A stretch of 64,000 bases of DNA. Source: Sphingosinithalassobacter sp. CS137. Lineage in GTDB: Bacteria; Pseudomonadota; Alphaproteobacteria; Sphingomonadales; Sphingomonadaceae. The stretch lies in assembly GCF_014334115.1 (NCBI RefSeq), contig NZ_CP060494.1, positions 806,001 through 870,000 of the forward strand. The letters run 5' to 3'. Each line of letters starts with the position of its first letter. The stretch's first letter is position 1. Below the pieces are notes generated by a model. That model was not told the origin of the DNA, did not search any database, and was given only the letters and a program-made list of their open reading frames with translations. Made by a program: the position numbers and the translations under genes. Below are positions 7,440 through 16,704 of this stretch, piece by piece.

Positions 7440-10121
7440 TCAGCGCGGTTGCAGCTTGCGCCGCATCCGGCGCAGCGTCCGCATCTGCTCCCATCGCAGC
7501 CCGCGGATCGGTCGCCTCCAGCGGACGACCGGCGGCGCGGAAACCAGCATCGTCACGTCGGTCAGCGCCATTGCCATCGCCAGTCCGCGCGGCGCGGCCA
7601 GATATCGGCCCCGCCATTCGGGCAGGAACTTCTCCTTGTATCGCCGCAGCCCGGCATAGCCGTACAGCCGCTCGCCATGGCGAAACACCGATCCGGCCAG
7701 CCGCGCCCAGATCGGCGCGAGCCGGCGGCTCTCGATTCCCGAAAGCGGCGCCACGCCCAGCGAGACATGGGCATAGCCCTGTTCCTTGGCCCACAGCATC
7801 AGCCGCGCGAACAGCGCGTCCATCGTGCCATTCGGCATCTCGGTACGGTTTCGCATCAGGTCGAACGACAGTTCCTCGCGCGACGGCAGTGTCCAGAGAT
7901 TGGCAAAGGCGAGCACATGACCGTCCTTCTCGGCCAGCGCCACCGGCCCTCCCTTCAGATAGGCGGGGTCGAACCGCCCGAGGCTGAACTGCTTCTCGCG
8001 CTGCCGCTTCGCCGCGAGCCACTCGTCGGATACGGAACGCAGCTCATCCATCAGCGGCCCCAGCTCGGCGCCTTCGACGACGCGAAAGGTGACGCCTTCG
8101 CGCTCGGCGCGGCTCACCGCATGGCGCAGCTTCGATCGCGGCTTGCCTTCGAGCGAGAAGTCGGCGAGCGGCACGCGCGCCTCTTCGCCCAGCTTCATGA
8201 TACCCAGCCCCAGATCGACCGCATGGGGCAGCATTTCGGCGCCGCAGCGATAGAAGACGGTGCGGCCGCCATGCCGGTCGGCAAGCTCGCGGAACTTCCA
8301 CACCAGCTCGCCCCAGCGCTCGGCCGGACCGATCGGGCTGCCGAGCGCGATGAAACTGCGCCCTCGGACGCGATACATCAGAAATGCGTCGCCGGCCTCG
8401 GAAACGAGGAAGAACTTGTCGCCGGTACGGGCCAGATGCGCCTCGGCGATGGTCGTGGCGTTCAGCGCGGCGTCCCATGTCTCCTTCGACAGCGCATGGG
8501 CGAGCGCCGGTCGCGCCGGGCGAGCAAGCCGCCGAAGCGCCAGCAGGATCGCCACGACCGCGACAGCGAGCGAGGCGCGAAGAAAGCGCGGCGCATTGGC
8601 GCCGGGGCGGATCTGCCACCACAGCGCATCCTGATATTCGACGCTCTTGTAACTGAAGAAGCCGATGAAGATGCTGCCTGCGATCACCGCCGCGATCGCG
8701 AGCAGCCAGCCGCCGCCGGGACGTTCGCCGGTGAGCGCCGACTGGCGGTAGAAGGCGGGGTGCGTCCAGAGGAGCAGCAGCGCCACCGTCGCCAGCACCG
8801 CCGCCTCGACATAGTCGAAGCCCCGCAGCAGCGCGAGGAAGGCTCCGGCGGAAAGCAGCACGACGCTCACCAGCCAGGCCACGTCGAGCCGGCGATACAG
8901 GCCCCAGGCAGTGAACATCAGGATCGTCCCGATGATGCTGCTGGCGATGTGCGAAAGGTCGAGCAGCACCGAGGGCAGGAATTTGGTCAGCGCCGCCACG
9001 CGCTCGGGCACGAAGGGCAGCGCACCGGTCAGGATCATCAGCGCACCGGCCGAAAAGACCGCCGCCGCCATGGTCAACGGCGCGATCGACCGGGCGATGT
9101 TGCTCCCGGCCCGCATCATCGGCGCGGCGCGGTCGCGCAGCCGCTCGCCTTCCAGTACTGCCAGATAGAGCAGCGCCAGCGCGAACGGCAGCAGGAAATA
9201 GATCAGCCGATATCCGATCAGCGCCGCCGCCAGATCGGTCTTGGGCATTTCCGGCAGCAGCAGGAACACCATCGTCTCGAACACGCCGAATCCGCCCGGC
9301 GCATGGGTGATCACCGCGACTGCGAGCGCCAGCACATAGGCCGCGAGCAGCTGCGGAAAGGCGTCGATCGCAAGGCTGGGTGCGAGTACGAACACCACTC
9401 CGGCGGCGAGCGCCAGATCGAGCGAGGCGGCGGCGAGTTGGGCGGCGGTCAGACCGGGGCCCGGCAACGGCAGGCTCAGGCCGAAGGCGGCAAGCGTGCG
9501 CGGGCGCCGCGCGGTCCACAGCCCATAGGCGATCAGCCCCGCGATCAGCAGCGCCGGCGCGCCAAAGCGCACGGCATCGGGAAGCGGGACCGGCCCGAGC
9601 GCGATGCCGCTCGGCAGCAGCGGCAGCAGCAGGAGGAATACCGCGAACACGCCGAGCAGGAATGCAAGCGACGCAAGCGTCACCACTCGCGCGACATCCG
9701 CCTCGTTCAGCCCGGCGCGTGTGTAGAAATAGAGCCGCACCGCTCCGCCCGTCAGCAGCGGCAGGCCGAGCGTGTTCGAAACGGCGTAGCTCGTCGCCGC
9801 GCCGCGCGCGATCAGGCCGGGCGGCACTTTCCGTTCGACGATGCGCAGCGCGGCGACGTCGAACACGATCAGGCAGGCGAAGCTCAGCACCGTCAGCAAG
9901 GCGGCGACCAGCCAGCGCTCGCCCGGAATCGCCGTGATCGCCCGGCTGATGTCGTCGATGCGGATTTCGCGCAGCACCGCGCTCAGCGCGACCAGCGAGA
10001 CGATCAGGATCAGCAGGCCGACGAGAGTCCACAGCAGGTCGCGACGCCCGGCGGCCCAGCGGGCGACCGCCGCGACCGGCCCGATCCGCTTGCTCTCCGT
10101 AACCTGGCTTTCTGCTTCCAT
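7440..10121 (-). CDS. mprF: Phosphatidylglycerol lysyltransferase/flippase MprF
   Basis: An 893-residue inner-membrane protein that transfers an amino acid (usually Lys) from aminoacyl-tRNA to phosphatidylglycerol and flips the product to the outer leaflet, lowering surface charge and sensitivity to cationic peptides. About 14 hydrophobic segments fill residues 28 to about 535 (flippase domain, with [19 protein letters not shown]). The cytosolic synthase domain (GNAT-like, DUF2156) follows, with [32 protein letters not shown] and [19 protein letters not shown]. Length is normal for the full two-domain protein. Single gene, divergent from tyrS across a 171-base gap. Confidence 0.9.
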   Translation of the reverse strand: MEAESQVTESKRIGPVAAVARWAAGRRDLLWTLVGLLILIVSLVALSAVLREIRIDDISRAITAIPGERWLVAALLTVLSFACLIVFDVAALRIVERKVPPGLIARGAATSYAVSNTLGLPLLTGGAVRLYFYTRAGLNEADVARVVTLASLAFLLGVFAVFLLLLPLLPSGIALGPVPLPDAVRFGAPALLIAGLIAYGLWTARRPRTLAAFGLSLPLPGPGLTAAQLAAASLDLALAAGVVFVLAPSLAIDAFPQLLAAYVLALAVAVITHAPGGFGVFETMVFLLLPEMPKTDLAAALIGYRLIYFLLPFALALLYLAVLEGERLRDRAAPMMRAGSNIARSIAPLTMAAAVFSAGALMILTGALPFVPERVAALTKFLPSVLLDLSHIASSIIGTILMFTAWGLYRRLDVAWLVSVVLLSAGAFLALLRGFDYVEAAVLATVALLLLWTHPAFYRQSALTGERPGGGWLLAIAAVIAGSIFIGFFSYKSVEYQDALWWQIRPGANAPRFLRASLAVAVVAILLALRRLARPARPALAHALSKETWDAALNATTIAEAHLARTGDKFFLVSEAGDAFLMYRVRGRSFIALGSPIGPAERWGELVWKFRELADRHGGRTVFYRCGAEMLPHAVDLGLGIMKLGEEARVPLADFSLEGKPRSKLRHAVSRAEREGVTFRVVEGAELGPLMDELRSVSDEWLAAKRQREKQFSLGRFDPAYLKGGPVALAEKDGHVLAFANLWTLPSREELSFDLMRNRTEMPNGTMDALFARLMLWAKEQGYAHVSLGVAPLSGIESRRLAPIWARLAGSVFRHGERLYGYAGLRRYKEKFLPEWRGRYLAAPRGLAMAMALTDVTMLVSAPPVVRWRRPIRGLRWEQMRTLRRMRRKLQPR

Positions 10122-10292
10122 CCGGTCCGCTGCTCCCCGTTTCGCACTGGACGGATATCAGACGAAGCGCGGCACCTGTTGGTTTCCCCGCCCCTTCCGC
10201 CGTCGTGCGGCCGCAGGGCACTAGCCCGCCTGCGCGCGCAGGCCAATCGCCGGGGTGACGCGCGCCAACTTTGTGCTAATCCGCGCGGCGCC

Positions 10293-11525
10293 ATGACCGA
10301 ACATCGCTCCGATCTGCTCCGCCTGCTCGACAGCCGCGGCTACATCCATCAGCTCACCGATGCCGCGGCGCTCGACGCGCTGGCGGCCAAGCAGATCGTG
10401 CCCGGCTATATCGGCTTCGATCCGACGGCGCCGTCGCTGCACGTCGGGTCGCTGGTGCAGATCATGCTGCTGCGGCGGCTGCAACAGACGGGGCACAAGC
10501 CGATCGTCCTGATGGGCGGCGGCACCGGCAAGATCGGCGATCCCAGCTTCAAGGACGAAGCCCGCAAGCTGATGACCGACGAGGTGATCGCGTCGAACGT
10601 CGCGTCGATCAAGCGCGTGTTTGAGCGCTTCCTCACCTTCGGCGACGGCCCGACCGACGCCGTGATGCTCGACAATGCCGAATGGCTCGACCGGCTAGAA
10701 TACATCCCCTTCCTGCGCGACATCGGCCAGCACTTCTCGGTCAACCGGATGCTCAGCTTCGATTCGGTCAAGCTCCGGCTCGATCGCGAACAGTCGCTCA
10801 GCTTCCTCGAATTCAATTACATGATCCTTCAGGCCTATGACTTTCTCGAGCTGTCGCGCCGCGCCGGCTGCCGGCTTCAGATGGGCGGTTCGGATCAGTG
10901 GGGGAATATCGTCAACGGCATCGAGCTGTCGCGCCGCGTCGACGGGACCGAAGTGTATGGCATCACCACGCCGCTCATCACCACTGCCGACGGCGGCAAG
11001 ATGGGCAAGACCATGTCGGGCGCCGTCTGGCTCAACGACGACCAGCTCTCGGCCTATGAGTATTGGCAGTTCTGGCGCAACACCGACGATCGCGACGTCG
11101 GCCGATTCCTGCGCCTGTTCACCGATCTGCCGCTCGACGAGATCGCCCGGCTCGAAGCGCTCGAGGGCGCCGAGATCAACGAGGCGAAGAAGATCCTCGC
11201 CAACGAGGCGACTCGCATGTGCCGCGGCGATGCGGCTGCCGACGAAGCCGCCGAGACCGCGCGCCGCACCTTTGAAGAAGGCAGCGCCGGCGAAGCGCTG
11301 CCCACGCTGGCTGTTGCGGGCGGCAGCATCGGGATCGTCGACGCGCTCGTCGGCCTCGGCCTCTGCGCCTCGAAGGGCGAGGCGCGGCGCCTGATCCAGC
11401 AGGGCGGCGCGCGCGTAGAGGGCGAGAAAGTGGCCGACGACCAGCTGGCCGTTGCGGTCGCCGCTGCGCCGGTTCGCGTCTCGGCGGGCAAGAAGCACCA
11501 TGGCCTGCTGACGCCTGCCGAATAA
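10293..11525 (+). CDS. tyrS: Tyrosyl-tRNA synthetase
   Basis: Charges tRNA-Tyr with tyrosine in the cytoplasm. The 410-residue protein is a typical bacterial TyrRS: class I HIGH-type signature LHVGS (residues 49-53), the tyrosine-recognition GGSDQWGNI (198-206), KMSKS-type loop KMGKT (236-240), and a C-terminal S4 RNA-binding domain (about 345-405, [14 protein letters not shown]). ATG at 10293 is chosen since the protein then begins MTEHRSDLL, as expected; the much longer open frame upstream is the shadow of mprF. No clear Shine-Dalgarno motif precedes it. Confidence 0.96.
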   Translation: MTEHRSDLLRLLDSRGYIHQLTDAAALDALAAKQIVPGYIGFDPTAPSLHVGSLVQIMLLRRLQQTGHKPIVLMGGGTGKIGDPSFKDEARKLMTDEVIASNVASIKRVFERFLTFGDGPTDAVMLDNAEWLDRLEYIPFLRDIGQHFSVNRMLSFDSVKLRLDREQSLSFLEFNYMILQAYDFLELSRRAGCRLQMGGSDQWGNIVNGIELSRRVDGTEVYGITTPLITTADGGKMGKTMSGAVWLNDDQLSAYEYWQFWRNTDDRDVGRFLRLFTDLPLDEIARLEALEGAEINEAKKILANEATRMCRGDAAADEAAETARRTFEEGSAGEALPTLAVAGGSIGIVDALVGLGLCASKGEARRLIQQGGARVEGEKVADDQLAVAVAAAPVRVSAGKKHHGLLTPAE

Positions 11526-11612
11526 AACCTATGTTAAGCAGCTTTGTTTGAACGACTTTCATTCGGCAGCCGTTATCCCGCAAGCGCCAAACCAGAGTAG
11601 CGGGGCGCGTGT

Positions 11613-11936
11613 GTGAGCGTTGGAACGGGAAATCTGGCTTTCGCCGACGTCCGGCGCGAAGGACGCGACGAGGTTCATTATCGCGCCAAGGCGTTCGGCC
11701 CCGATGCGCGGGAGCTGCGGCTCCTGATCGTCAACATCTCGCCCCACGGCCTGATGGCGCGCTGCGATCAGGAATTCGACATCGGCTCGCGACTCCGGGT
11801 GACGTTGCCGATCGTGGGGGCGCTCGTGGCGGAGGTCCGCTGGGCGCTTGGCGGGCGGATCGGCTGCCAGTTCGAGACCGCAGTCGATCTCGCCAGCTAT
11901 TACGAGCTTCTGTCGGCACTGGTCCGTCGCCGGTGA
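11613..11936 (+). CDS. PilZ-domain protein
   Basis: A 107-residue single-domain PilZ protein, a probable cyclic di-GMP receptor. An N-terminal basic stretch RREGRDEVHYRAKAFG gives the RxxxR part of the site and NISPHGLMARC matches the downstream (D/N)xSxxG motif, followed by beta strands (SRLRVTLPIVG, AEVRWALGGRIGCQF). GTG at 11613 is the likely start. It converges on nadK with only 15 bases between stops. Targets are unknown; the GGDEF-EAL protein at 13809 could alter its ligand level. Confidence 0.85.
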   Translation: MSVGTGNLAFADVRREGRDEVHYRAKAFGPDARELRLLIVNISPHGLMARCDQEFDIGSRLRVTLPIVGALVAEVRWALGGRIGCQFETAVDLASYYELLSALVRRR

Positions 11937-11951
11937 GCAAAGTCCTCCGGC

Positions 11952-12722
11952 TCAGGCGACGAACTGCTCCATCGTGATCCGATCATCGAGCGCATGTTCG
12001 GGATCGAACATCAAAGTAAGGTCGCGCAGCTGATCGATCGCGACATCGATCTCGGCGACATCGCGGACCTCGCGCTGGTCGGCCACCGCACTCACCGGCC
12101 GCTTGTCCGCATCGAGCACCCGAATGCCGATACGGGTCCGCTCCGGCAGCAGTGCGCCGCGCCAGCGCCGCGGCCGGAACGGGCTGATCGGCGTGAGCGC
12201 CAGCAGCCCCGACCCGAGCGGCAGGATTGGTCCATGTGCCGACAGGTTGTAGGCAGTCGAACCGGCAGGGGTCGCCACCAGGATGCCGTCGCACACAAGC
12301 TCCGGCAGCACGACACGCTCGTTCGCAGTCACTTGCAGCTTCGCAGTCTGGCGAGTCTCGCGCAGCAGCGAGACTTCGTTGATCGCCGGCAGCACGCAGC
12401 GCTCGCCGCTAACGGTGGTAGCGGTCATCGACAACGGCGAGACCCGGAACGGCCGGGCGCGGGCGAGCCGCTCCTCCAGGCCTTCAAGCCGCCACTCGTT
12501 CATCAGAAAGCCGATGGTGCCGAGATTCATGCCGAACACCGGAACGATCCGGCGCCGCTCCAGCATTGCGTGCAGCGTCTGAAGCATGAAGCCGTCGCCA
12601 CCAAGCGCGACCAGCTGGTCGGCCTCTTCGACCGGCACCCAGTCGTAGATCTCACGCAGCTCGTCCGCAGCGAGCTGCGCCGATTTGACCGGAGACGCGA
12701 CGAGCGCGCAGCGAGACGTCAT
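11952..12722 (-). CDS. nadK: NAD kinase
   Basis: Phosphorylates NAD to NADP using ATP. The 256-residue protein has the diagnostic GGDG at residues 41-44 (catalytic Asp43), FGMNLGTIGFLMNE, INEVSLLRETR (NE/D motif) and the glycine-rich PAGSTAYNLSAHGPI. It is slightly short compared with many NAD kinases, as is usual for the alphaproteobacterial form. Start ATG at 12722 overlaps the TGA of moaA (ATGA), so moaA and nadK form a coupled pair. Confidence 0.93.
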   Translation of the reverse strand: MTSRCALVASPVKSAQLAADELREIYDWVPVEEADQLVALGGDGFMLQTLHAMLERRRIVPVFGMNLGTIGFLMNEWRLEGLEERLARARPFRVSPLSMTATTVSGERCVLPAINEVSLLRETRQTAKLQVTANERVVLPELVCDGILVATPAGSTAYNLSAHGPILPLGSGLLALTPISPFRPRRWRGALLPERTRIGIRVLDADKRPVSAVADQREVRDVAEIDVAIDQLRDLTLMFDPEHALDDRITMEQFVA

Positions 12723-13720
12723 CCGCCGGTCACGCTCATGTGGCGGGCGACAGCGGGTGCCGACCCCTCGGCGATCCGGAAATCGTGCCGCCGCGGCTTG
12801 ATCGCGAGCGCCGCGTCGATCGCGGCGTCGACTGCCGGCAAGCCGCCGTCGCGAATCGCAGCTTTGAGATCGACCTGATCGTCATGGCCGAGACACAGAT
12901 AGAGCCGCCCTTCCGTCGTCAGCCGCACGCGGTTGCAGCCGTCGCAAAAGTTCGCCGTGAGCGGCGAAATAAGCCCGAGGCGAGTGTCGGTCCCCGCCAG
13001 CCGCCAATAGCGCGCCGGACCGCCGCTCCGATGCGCGTCGCGACGAAGGTCGAACCGGCCAAGCAGGTCGTCGAGAATGTGCGTGAGCGGCAGGAAGCGA
13101 TCGGCGCGGTCCTCGTCGACGCTCCCCATCGGCATCGTTTCGATCAGCGTCAGATCGAGCGCCTCGTCCGCACACCAGGCGAGCATGTCTGCGATTTCAT
13201 GCGCATTGAGGCCTTTCAGCGCGACCATGTTGATCTTGACCGCGAGGCCGGCGGCCTTCGCCGCCGCGATTCCGCCGAGCACCGTCTCGATTTGTCCATG
13301 ACGGGTAATGTGGCGAAACACTTCCGGATCCCGACTGTCCAGGCTCACGTTCACTCGGCGCATCCCGGCGTCGGCAAGCGCCTCGGCATGTTCGCCAAGC
13401 CGCACGCCGTTGGTAGTCATCGTCAATTCGTCGAGTCCACCATCGCCGAGATGCCGGCCCAGCCGCCGCGCGAGATCGATGATATCGCGGCGTACCAGCG
13501 GCTCGCCGCCGGAAAGGCGGATCTTGCTCGTTCCCCGGGCAATGAACCGCTCGGCGATCAGCGCAATCTCTTCGAGGCTCAACAGCCGTTCTCTCGGCAG
13601 AAAGGTCATCTGCTCGGCCATGCAATAGCGACAGCGCAGGTCGCACCGGTCGGTAACCGAGATGCGCAGATAGCTGATCGTGCGGCCGTGGCGGTCGATC
13701 AGGGGAGAGGCGCTTGCCAT
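12719..13720 (-). CDS. moaA: GTP 3',8-cyclase MoaA
   Basis: Radical SAM enzyme for the first step of molybdenum cofactor synthesis: GTP to 3',8-cyclo-7,8-dihydro-GTP. Of 333 residues, the N-terminal cluster ligands are Cys26, Cys30 and Cys33 (CDLRCRYC), with SAM-binding SGGEPLVRRD. The second C-terminal 4Fe-4S site is FCDGCNRVRLTTEGRLYLCLG. The start codon is ATG at 13720; the open frame reaches further upstream but relatives begin here. No other moa gene is nearby, so the remaining pathway enzymes must be encoded elsewhere. Its stop overlaps the start of nadK. Confidence 0.93.
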   Translation of the reverse strand: MASASPLIDRHGRTISYLRISVTDRCDLRCRYCMAEQMTFLPRERLLSLEEIALIAERFIARGTSKIRLSGGEPLVRRDIIDLARRLGRHLGDGGLDELTMTTNGVRLGEHAEALADAGMRRVNVSLDSRDPEVFRHITRHGQIETVLGGIAAAKAAGLAVKINMVALKGLNAHEIADMLAWCADEALDLTLIETMPMGSVDEDRADRFLPLTHILDDLLGRFDLRRDAHRSGGPARYWRLAGTDTRLGLISPLTANFCDGCNRVRLTTEGRLYLCLGHDDQVDLKAAIRDGGLPAVDAAIDAALAIKPRRHDFRIAEGSAPAVARHMSVTGG

Positions 13721-13808
13721 GCTGCAGGAGCTAGGCTTTCGCAGCCCGAGGGGCAAGCCCAGCGCCGCCCCCTTCGACAAGCGGCACGCGAAAGCGGATA
13801 GGAGGAGC

Positions 13809-15770
13809 ATGAGCGAAGCCGAATCGGTCCCGCCGCAGCGCGCGCCCCTGTTCCTCCTCTCTTTCCGCCAGCGCAACGAGCTGGCCACGACCGTGGCGGC
13901 CGCCGGGTGGCGCAGCGTTGCCGCGCGCCGTGCGGACGAAGCCGAACGGCGCTTCGCTGCCTCCGGCGCGGCAGTCGCTCTGGTCGACGCGCGTGGAGCG
14001 CTGGCCGAGGGGCTTGCGGCGACGCAGGCGCTTGGCGAGGTCGTCGCGGAGCGCGGTGCCGCTCTGCTGGTGCTCGTTTCGCGGGGCGACGCCGGTCGAA
14101 TCGGCGACTTCTATTCCGCAGGCGCAACGCATTTCCTCGCGAGCCCGATGCGCGCGGTCGAGCTGGTGCAGGCGCTGCGCTTTGCGGAGCGACACGTCGA
14201 GCGACTGGGCGGTTGGGAGGCCCGAGCCGGTGCGAACGCCGAGCCGCTCGGCTGGCGCTGGGACCCGCAATTGCGCTCGCTGCAAATCACTCCGGCGCTG
14301 GCGCAGCTCGCCGAGCTTCCCGAGCAACCGGGACGCCGTGGCTTGCTGCGCCAGCTGCCGCGCCGCGAGCGAAAGTTGGTGCATAGCGCCCTGCGGCGGC
14401 TCGGCGCTGACACTCCGGCAACTGCCTTCGCACACGATCTTCCGGGGGTCGGTCGGCTTGTCCACCATCTGCAGTATGACGCCCGCACTCGGCGTGTGCA
14501 CGCTCTGGTCGAGCCACTGGGAGCCGCGCCTGATGCAGGGGCGGCAGTTCGCGACGCTTTCGAAGGAGTTCGCGACGCCACTGCCGCACGGCGTTGGCTC
14601 GACCAGCGGATCGGCGAAACGCAGACGCTGACGGCGATATTGATTGCACTCGAGCGGTTCGAGGATGTGAATGCAGCGCATGGGCGGAGCGCCGGTGACG
14701 CACTGCTTCGTGCCGTCGCGCGTCGGATCGACGAAGCGGTACGGAGCACCGTCGGCAAAAACGCGCTGGTTGCCCGGCTGGGCGGACCCGAGTTCCTGGT
14801 CGCGACCGCCCCGGGGAGCGGCACGCTCCTCCGCAGCTGCATCGAAACAGCATTCACACGCCCGTTCGTCGCGGGTGGCGCTGTCACTCCGCTGGAGCCC
14901 CGCATCGCCTGCACCGAATCGGAGCCTGACGATAGCGCCGCGACCCTGCTGCGCCGGCTGAGCGAGACCATCGCCGAGCGGGCGGCCGGCCCCGAAGCTC
15001 CCGCGCTCGACCGGTTGGCGGGCGATATCGCCAGGGCAATCGCGGACGGCGAGGTCGCAATCGTGTTCCAGCCGCAAGTCGCGATCGCTACCGGTACCAT
15101 CGCGGGAGCCGAGGCACTGGCGCGCTGGCAGCATCCCGAGCTCGGCGCGATCGACCCAGAAACGCTGTTCGCGGCTGCCGAACGGGCGGAGCTGGGCCGT
15201 GCCTTGTCCGAGCATGTCCAGCAGCGTGCGCTCGCCGAAGCCGCGGACTGGCCCGTTTCGCTCGCGTCACTGCGACTCTCGATCAATGTCACTGCGAGTG
15301 ACGTGAGCCGCCCCGACTTCGCCGATCGACTGCTCGGCCGAATCGACGCCAGCGGCTTTCCCCGCGGCCGCATGACTATCGAAGTCACCGAATCGAGCAT
15401 CATGGAAGAGCTCGGCGAGGCGGCACGACTGCTCGCCGAGCTGCGCACCGCAGGCTGCCGCGTGGCGATCGACGATTTCGGCACCGGCTATTCGAGCCTC
15501 GCCTATCTGAAGGCATTGCCGCTCGACGTGCTCAAGATCGACAAGAAACTCAGCCAGGACATCGCCGGATCGCCGCGCGATCGCGTGGTGGTGCGCGGCG
15601 TGATCGATATGGCACGCTCGTTGGGGCTAACCGTTGTCGCCGAAGGCGTCGAGACCGAACAGCAGCTCGAACTGCTCGCCAAGGAAGGCTGCCAATATTA
15701 CCAGGGCTATCTCTGCGCCGAGCCGCTCGATGCGGCGGCGCTCGCCCGACTTGTGGAGGAACGCGGATGA
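13809..15770 (+). CDS. GGDEF-EAL protein with degenerate GGDEF and pseudo-receiver domain
   Basis: A 653-residue cytoplasmic cyclic di-GMP protein. Residues about 10-130 resemble a receiver domain without clear acidic pocket residues. The GGDEF domain (about 255-400) carries GGPEF (325-329), so the catalytic Asp is Pro and cyclase activity is unlikely. The EAL domain (about 405-650) has all main residues: GAEALARW (433-440), INVTAS, IEVTES, IDDFGTGYSSL, LKIDKK, VVAEGVET and YYQGYL. Prediction: an active phosphodiesterase, perhaps activated by GTP binding to the dead GGDEF. Start ATG at 13809 follows GGAGGA. It overlaps the next gene by 4 bases. Confidence 0.88.
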   Translation: MSEAESVPPQRAPLFLLSFRQRNELATTVAAAGWRSVAARRADEAERRFAASGAAVALVDARGALAEGLAATQALGEVVAERGAALLVLVSRGDAGRIGDFYSAGATHFLASPMRAVELVQALRFAERHVERLGGWEARAGANAEPLGWRWDPQLRSLQITPALAQLAELPEQPGRRGLLRQLPRRERKLVHSALRRLGADTPATAFAHDLPGVGRLVHHLQYDARTRRVHALVEPLGAAPDAGAAVRDAFEGVRDATAARRWLDQRIGETQTLTAILIALERFEDVNAAHGRSAGDALLRAVARRIDEAVRSTVGKNALVARLGGPEFLVATAPGSGTLLRSCIETAFTRPFVAGGAVTPLEPRIACTESEPDDSAATLLRRLSETIAERAAGPEAPALDRLAGDIARAIADGEVAIVFQPQVAIATGTIAGAEALARWQHPELGAIDPETLFAAAERAELGRALSEHVQQRALAEAADWPVSLASLRLSINVTASDVSRPDFADRLLGRIDASGFPRGRMTIEVTESSIMEELGEAARLLAELRTAGCRVAIDDFGTGYSSLAYLKALPLDVLKIDKKLSQDIAGSPRDRVVVRGVIDMARSLGLTVVAEGVETEQQLELLAKEGCQYYQGYLCAEPLDAAALARLVEERG

Positions 15771-16222
15771 TCCGGATCGCACTTGCCCTGTTGGCGCTGA
15801 CCTTCGCCGCGCCGGCCGCGGCGCAGGAGGCCCCCGCCCCGGTTCGCGCGGAAATCCGTGCCGCGCTGAACGAATCGGCGGCGGGCTGGAACAGCGGTGA
15901 CATCGAGCGCTTCCTTTCGGTCTATGCCGATGCGCCGACGACGAGCTTCGTCGGCGCCGATGTGGTGCACGGGATTGCTCCAATCCGGCGGCAGTATCTG
16001 GAAACCTATCCCGATCGCTTCTCCGGCCGCAGCGGCGAGGGGGGACGGCAGCTCTCCTTCACTTTCCACGACATCCGCATGCTCGGGCGCGACCATGTGC
16101 TGGCGATCGCCCGTTGGCATCTGAGCTCGGCGGGCGACGCCCCGGCCGCGAGCGGGATGACCAGCCTCGTCTTCCGCCGCACCCCGGCCGGCTGGAAGAT
16201 CATCGCGGACCACAGCAACTAG
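15767..16222 (+). CDS. Secreted NTF2-like (DUF4440/SgcJ-type) protein
   Basis: A 151-residue protein with a signal peptide (residues 1-20, cleavage after AAPAAAQ) and an NTF2-like cone fold: helix-rich start with AAGWNSGDIERFLSVYADAP, then FVGADVVHGIAPIRRQYLETYP and C-terminal strands ending GWKIIADHSN. Such proteins bind small ligands or have minor enzyme activity; no specific role can be assigned. ATGA overlap with the EAL protein suggests translational coupling. Its TAG stop overlaps the TAG stop of the convergent acetyltransferase within a CTAG. Confidence 0.8.
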   Translation: MIRIALALLALTFAAPAAAQEAPAPVRAEIRAALNESAAGWNSGDIERFLSVYADAPTTSFVGADVVHGIAPIRRQYLETYPDRFSGRSGEGGRQLSFTFHDIRMLGRDHVLAIARWHLSSAGDAPAASGMTSLVFRRTPAGWKIIADHSN

Positions 16223-16704
16223 CCGTTTCCGCTGGCTTCCAGCCGAAGGTGGAGCAGCGGAAACGGGCGTCCCTGATCGTCAGTCGGCGACCGGCCGGTC
16301 CGCACGAAACCCAGCCGCTCGTAAAAGCCGACCGCGCGCGGATTCTGTTCGTTGACGTCGACCGTGAGCACATCGTGCCGAGCGCGTGCGAAGTCCATCA
16401 GCGCCCTGCCCACGCCGCGGCCGTGGTGCGCGGGATCGACGAACAGCGCGTCGACATGCGCACCCGTCATCCCCAGAAACGCAACCGGGCAGTCGGCAGC
16501 GTCACTCGCCACCCAAAGTTCCGCGGCCGGAAGATAGTCGTCGCGCACCATTGCCGCGATCTCGGACCGATCGGCCGGCGAGAGGAAATGGTGCGTCGCC
16601 TCGACGGCGGCGTGCCACAGCGCGAACAGTCGGGTCGCGTCTTCCGGCGTGTTGCGGCGGATCCGCAGGCGGCCAGCGGCATCAGAGGGCCCTGTCGCCG
16701 TCAT
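16219..16704 (-). CDS. YjaB-family GNAT N-acetyltransferase
   Basis: A 161-residue acetyl-CoA-dependent acetyltransferase closely patterned like E. coli YjaB: LFALWHAAVEATHHFL near the N-terminus, VDALFVDPAHHGRGVGRAL (acetyl-CoA pyrophosphate loop, RGVGRA), VDVNEQNPRAVGFYERLGF, and a PTDDQGRPFPLLHL tail. The physiological substrate is unknown. Start ATG at 16704 overlaps the mfd stop (ATGA), so it is co-translated with mfd. Confidence 0.87.
   Translation of the reverse strand: MTATGPSDAAGRLRIRRNTPEDATRLFALWHAAVEATHHFLSPADRSEIAAMVRDDYLPAAELWVASDAADCPVAFLGMTGAHVDALFVDPAHHGRGVGRALMDFARARHDVLTVDVNEQNPRAVGFYERLGFVRTGRSPTDDQGRPFPLLHLRLEASGNG

Noticed and set aside
7125..11525. A plus-strand open frame of about 1460 codons over mprF and into tyrS
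   Set aside because: Most of it is the antisense shadow of mprF, with the His/Arg/Gln-rich composition typical of shadows in GC-rich genomes. Only its last 410 codons (TyrS) are real.
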